This document shows, in pieces, positions 60,483 to 64,000 of a DNA stretch of 64,000 nt. Numbering within the stretch: position 1 is the first letter of the stretch; each line of letters opens with the position of its first letter. The stretch comes from Flavobacterium sp. MK4S-17 (GTDB taxonomy: Bacteria; Bacteroidota; Bacteroidia; Flavobacteriales; Flavobacteriaceae), in contig NZ_WWEP01000003.1 of the NCBI RefSeq assembly GCF_009848495.1, forward strand, positions 55,356-119,355. The letters run 5' to 3'. The position numbers and the translations under genes were made by a program. The notes below the pieces were generated by a model. It was not told the origin of the DNA, did no database searches, and was given only the letters and a program-made list of their open reading frames with translations.

Positions 60483-61904
60483 TTATGATTTGAATTTACG
60501 GAAAGCCTGTATCATTTCATAGATACCAAAGGCAATGAATATTTTACCTAAGATGAAGATAAGCCAACTCAAAGGCTCTGTTAAAAATACCCTTTGTTTT
60601 ATTAGAGGATTGTAAAAATCTGTAACTAATAAAAATCTAAAATAACCGGAGAAAAATTCGTTCCCTTTGTAAACCTGAAAAGAATTTAAATAGTCTTCAG
60701 AAATTAAGAATGAGCAATAAAACATTAAGGCAGACAATAAGGTAAAAGCCATTGCCCTTAGCCAACTATGGTCAAAGCCTGTTGAAAACCAAGCAGTAAT
60801 TAAGATAAATTTGTCTTTGAAGTTATCTTTCCAATTTATTTCTTTATAGTATGCTTGTAGCTCATAACCTCTAAATCTATTGTAATCTATTCTATTTTCA
60901 GTTTTATATAATTCATGTTTTATTGTTCGTAAAGTGCGTCGGAGTTCTTTAGCTTCGGGTATGGATAAATTTTTAAAATAGTTTTTGTCTTCAAGATTAC
61001 GGATTTTGATATCATCAAAAAAAGCCCCTTGTATAAAAGTGGCTTGATAAAGCTTTATGCTCTTTACTTCTAATTCGTCGAAAGAGGTTTTTCTATCGAA
61101 AGTACAATGTTCTATTTCTAAGTGATTAAAGTGACTCCTATTAAAGTGAGGAAAACTTGTGAAGAGGCAACTCTTAAAGGTTAGATTTGTATTCTCACAG
61201 TTTCTATTGTCTTCAAATCCAAAGTATGAATAAAATTTACAGTCGTGAAATATACAATTCTTTCCAAGATTAACAATCTCATGAAAAAAAGCTTTTTTAA
61301 ACTTACAATCAGTGATTCTTAATTCATTTTCAATTTCTAATTTTTTAAAACTAGTTTCAGCCCCATAAAACCCACTGGATAATTCCAAGTTTTTAAAAGT
61401 AGAATTTTTAAAAGTAGATTTAAGATTTTGATGTTCAATATTTGAATGTTCATTTTTAAGTGATAAAGAAAAGCTAAACTCATCATCACTATGATTTAAA
61501 TTATCAAGCTTTAGATTCTCAAAAACAATATTATTAGTTATATCTACATTTCCCCTAATAGGTGTTTTATCATTATTTCTAAAATACAAATTGTCTAACG
61601 TACATGAACAAATAGTGACTGTTGTTATAGATTTTGTGTCAATAAAACCTAAAGTTTCAAAATGACATGTTTTAATTGCAATTTCTGACTTAAATGTACA
61701 TTCTATAAATTTAAAGTTTAAATCTTCTCGTTTAATATCTTCAAACTCTAAATAGCCTTCAAAAGTACAATTTTGAAAGAGTAAAATTTTGCCAATATTC
61801 CTTAAATCGTTTTCAGAAAACAAATCAAAAAGGCTCGATTTTATAGTTTCATTTATAAATTTATATTCTCCGTTGGATATTCGAGTTTTTAAACCATCAT
61901 CCAT
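60483..61904 (-). CDS. Pentapeptide-repeat-like protein with C-terminal membrane domain
   Basis: The 473-residue protein has an N-terminal region of about 310 residues with repeated phenylalanine-centred short units (CTFEGYLEFEDI, CKFKKAFFHEI, CTFDRKTSFDEL), giving a right-handed beta-helix pattern. A basic linker with KNLSIPEAKELRRTLRTIKH follows, then three to four membrane spans ending in FIAFGIYEMIQAFRKF. The tail resembles that of other Bacteroidota pentapeptide membrane proteins of unknown role. It is more AT-rich than its neighbours, suggesting acquisition. Ion-channel-like or defence functions have been suggested for such layouts; nothing here proves one. Confidence 0.8.
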   Translation of the reverse strand: MDDGLKTRISNGEYKFINETIKSSLFDLFSENDLRNIGKILLFQNCTFEGYLEFEDIKREDLNFKFIECTFKSEIAIKTCHFETLGFIDTKSITTVTICSCTLDNLYFRNNDKTPIRGNVDITNNIVFENLKLDNLNHSDDEFSFSLSLKNEHSNIEHQNLKSTFKNSTFKNLELSSGFYGAETSFKKLEIENELRITDCKFKKAFFHEIVNLGKNCIFHDCKFYSYFGFEDNRNCENTNLTFKSCLFTSFPHFNRSHFNHLEIEHCTFDRKTSFDELEVKSIKLYQATFIQGAFFDDIKIRNLEDKNYFKNLSIPEAKELRRTLRTIKHELYKTENRIDYNRFRGYELQAYYKEINWKDNFKDKFILITAWFSTGFDHSWLRAMAFTLLSALMFYCSFLISEDYLNSFQVYKGNEFFSGYFRFLLVTDFYNPLIKQRVFLTEPLSWLIFILGKIFIAFGIYEMIQAFRKFKS

Positions 61905-61938
61905 TGTTTAGTAATTTATTTGTATAAATATAACAAAA

Positions 61939-61962
61939 AACCCGGCACATCTGCACCGGGTT
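61939..61962 (-). terminator. Terminator-like hairpin after lepA
   Basis: AACCCGG and CCGGGTT pair around a 10-base loop with a T run on the minus strand. It lies between lepA and the pentapeptide-like gene and probably ends lepA transcripts. Confidence 0.7.
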
Positions 61963-62018
61963 CTATTATCTAAAATCTATTATCTTTTTTCTAATTCCCC
62001 CTTTGGGGGTTAGGGGGC
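61963..62018. repeat. Short direct repeat and G/C-rich palindromic repeat after lepA
   Basis: CTATTATCT occurs at 61963 and 61977. Next to it CCCCCTTTGGGGG followed by TTAGGGGG (about 61997-62016) forms a strong palindrome. Such G/C palindromes recur as dispersed repeats in Flavobacterium genomes (from memory). Confidence 0.55.
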
Positions 62019-62022
62019 TGGC

Positions 62023-63819
62023 TTAATCATTCAGCTTCAACACCGCCATAAATGCCTGCTGCGGTATTTCCACATTACCTACCTGGCGCATACGTTTTTT
62101 ACCGGCTTTTTGTTTTTCCAATAGTTTACGCTTACGCGAAATATCACCACCGTAACACTTGGCGGTTACGTCTTTACGCAGTGCCTTAATGGTTTCGCGG
62201 GCAATAATTTTTGCGCCAATGGCTGCCTGTATCGGGATGTCAAACTGTTGGCGTGGTATAAGCTCTTTTAGCTTTTCGCACATTTTTTTACCTATGGTGT
62301 AGGCATTGTCCTCATGTATCAGTGCGCTAAGCGCATCTACATTCTGTGCATTAAGAAGTACATCCAGCCTTACCAGCTTACTGGTGCGCATGCCAATAGG
62401 GTGGTAGTCAAAAGAAGCATACCCTTTTGATACGGTTTTAAGCCTGTCATAAAAATCGAATACAATTTCGGCAAGAGGCATATCAAAGGTAAGCTCCACA
62501 CGCTCCGGTGTTAAGTAGGTTTGGTTTGTTATCTGCCCGCGCTTGTCAATACACAGGCTCATTACCTGGCCCACAAAGTCGCTTTTGGTAATTATTGTTG
62601 CCTTAATATACGGCTCCTCTACACGGTCAAGCTTGCTTGGCTCGGGCAGGTCGCTCGGGTTGTTTACTATAAAAGCGTTTTCAGGATCTTTTTTGGTATA
62701 GGCAAAGTACGACACGTTGGGTACTGTGGTAATAACCGTCATGTTAAACTCGCGCTCCAGGCGCTCCTGTACAATTTCCATGTGCAGCATTCCCAAAAAC
62801 CCGCATCGGAAACCAAAGCCCAGTGCTGCGGAGCTTTCAGCGGTAAACACAAGTGAGGCATCGTTTAATTGCAGTTTTTCCATACTGGCACGAAGCTCCT
62901 CATAATCTTCGGTATCCACAGGGTAAATACCTGCAAATACCATAGGTTTCACGTTCTCAAACCCCGAAATCATGTTTTGGGTTGGCGTTTTTGCATCGGT
63001 AATGGTGTCACCCACTTTTACCTCGCGGGCTTCCTTAATACCGCTTATCAGGTAGCCTACATCGCCGGTTTTAACTTCCTGCTTCGGCACCTGGTTTAGC
63101 TTTAGCGTACCAATTTCATCGGCAAAATATTCCTTGCCGGTAGCCATAAACTTAATCTTCTGGTTTTTGGTTATAGAGCCATTCATTACCCTGAAAATAA
63201 CTTCTATACCACGAAACGGGTTATATACTGAATCAAATATTAAAGCCTGTAGTGGTTCATCAGGATTTCCTTTCGGCGCAGGGATGCGCTCTACAATAGC
63301 TTCCAGTATTTTATCTACGCCAATCCCTGTTTTACCGCTTGCCGGAATTATATCTTCCAGCTTGCAGCCCAATAGTTCCACTATATCATCGCTTACCTCC
63401 TCCGGGTTGGCACTTGGTAAATCTATTTTATTCAGGACAGGTATAATTTCCAAATCGTTTTCCAGCGCAAGGTACAGGTTGCTGATGGTTTGTGCCTGTA
63501 TGCTCTGCGCGGCATCTACAATGAGCAGCGCGCCTTCGCACGCGGCAATAGAGCGGGAAACCTCATATGAAAAGTCCACGTGCCCCGGGGTATCTATAAG
63601 GTTTAGGATGTATTTTTCCCCATTATAATTATACTCCATTTGTATGGCGTGGCTTTTTATAGTGATGCCCCTTTCGCGCTCCAAATCCATATTGTCAAGC
63701 AACTGCGCCTGTTGTTCGCGGGCAGTTACAGTTTGTGTAGCGTCAAGAAGCCTGTCGGCCAGTGTGCTCTTGCCGTGGTCTATATGCGCAATTATGCAAA
63801 AATTCCTAATGTTCTTCAT
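62023..63819 (-). CDS. lepA: Elongation factor 4 (LepA)
   Basis: Ribosome-associated GTPase that back-translocates or aids 30S assembly. The 598-residue protein has the G1 motif [16 protein letters not shown]3 [14 protein letters not shown] and G4 [14 protein letters not shown]-like domains follow, then the LepA-specific C-terminal region with [28 protein letters not shown] and FMAVLKL. Length matches the family. The region to its right up to 64000 has no gene start visible, only a terminator. Confidence 0.98.
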   Translation of the reverse strand: MKNIRNFCIIAHIDHGKSTLADRLLDATQTVTAREQQAQLLDNMDLERERGITIKSHAIQMEYNYNGEKYILNLIDTPGHVDFSYEVSRSIAACEGALLIVDAAQSIQAQTISNLYLALENDLEIIPVLNKIDLPSANPEEVSDDIVELLGCKLEDIIPASGKTGIGVDKILEAIVERIPAPKGNPDEPLQALIFDSVYNPFRGIEVIFRVMNGSITKNQKIKFMATGKEYFADEIGTLKLNQVPKQEVKTGDVGYLISGIKEAREVKVGDTITDAKTPTQNMISGFENVKPMVFAGIYPVDTEDYEELRASMEKLQLNDASLVFTAESSAALGFGFRCGFLGMLHMEIVQERLEREFNMTVITTVPNVSYFAYTKKDPENAFIVNNPSDLPEPSKLDRVEEPYIKATIITKSDFVGQVMSLCIDKRGQITNQTYLTPERVELTFDMPLAEIVFDFYDRLKTVSKGYASFDYHPIGMRTSKLVRLDVLLNAQNVDALSALIHEDNAYTIGKKMCEKLKELIPRQQFDIPIQAAIGAKIIARETIKALRKDVTAKCYGGDISRKRKLLEKQKAGKKRMRQVGNVEIPQQAFMAVLKLND

Positions 63820-63941
63820 CTTCCGTACTTGTGTGTGGCTTACCTAATGCTATAACAGTAAAGGTATTAATTTAATCGGCAAATATAGTTAAAGTTAGCA
63901 AGTTACAAAGCGGCGGCTGCTATAATAATGATACACAATAA

Positions 63942-63973
63942 AAAAGCGCGGGCTGGGGGCTGCCTGCGCTTTT
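63942..63973 (-). terminator. Terminator of a gene lying to the right of the window
   Basis: AAAAGCGCGGGC (63942-63953) pairs with GCCTGCGCTTTT (63962-63973) over 12 bases, one G-U, loop of 8. The T tract is on the minus strand side, so it ends a leftward gene beyond the right edge. Confidence 0.75.
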
Positions 63974-64000
63974 GAGTAGTAATTTTTTAGAGGTATTTTT

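Noticed and set aside
63134..63628. 164-codon plus-strand open frame opposite lepA
   Set aside because: Antisense shadow of a conserved GTPase gene; Ser-rich and low in charged residues.

Overview
The window is a chromosomal segment of a Bacteroidota bacterium, most likely a Flavobacterium or close relative. This rests on the low GC content, Bacteroidota-type promoters (TTG, about 19-20 bases, then TAnnTTTG), a single-subunit cytochrome b succinate dehydrogenase, the acpP-fabF-rnc-IPExxxVDY-pyk gene order and an HMG-CoA synthase homologue. No rRNA, tRNA, CRISPR array or insertion sequence was recognised.

Positions 1-6506 are the right end of a prophage or phage-derived element that continues off the left edge. 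A divergently transcribed XRE/S24-type repressor faces a leftward operon of small genes (two DUF3127-like OB-fold candidates), both terminase subunits and four structural-type unknowns. The intergenic region carries a 19-bp inverted repeat whose left arm exactly fills the spacer of the leftward promoter, so it looks like the repressor operator.

From 6.6 kb onwards the content is ordinary chromosome. It includes ileS, a DksA-like gene and lspA; a folate enzyme, two tandem RlpA-like genes, pgi and an M23 peptidase; aromatic amino-acid catabolism (tryptophan 2,3-dioxygenase, hpd, hmgA); and an NSS-family transporter with a tiny overlapping membrane partner gene. These are followed by BI-1, pyk, IPExxxVDY, rnc, fabF and acpP; purN and rnhA; a PfkB kinase and a PurF-like enzyme; superoxide dismutase; an AddA-like and AddB-like pair separated by kbl and an OmpA gene; glyQS; comF; a lipoprotein; an omega-amidase-like protein; sdhCAB; a ChaN-like protein; HMG-CoA synthase; aminopeptidase P; DUF305; an alpha/beta hydrolase; thiL; a pentapeptide-like membrane protein; and lepA.

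The least ordinary content lies outside the standard genes. Between the purF-like gene and sod, three tandem paralogous units each have their own promoter, a conserved RNA body and a terminator hairpin; the hairpin sequences differ but the pairing is kept. I read these as a family of about 70-80 nt small RNAs. A second candidate small RNA lies upstream of the DUF3108 gene. Other points are a frameshifted membrane gene broken at a T run, a 28-bp perfect inverted repeat, a four-helix-bundle (23S-intervening-sequence type) gene inserted inside the sdh operon with short flanking inverted repeats, and an AT-rich pentapeptide-like gene flanked by short repeats. All functional assignments come from reading motifs and context; no database search was possible.
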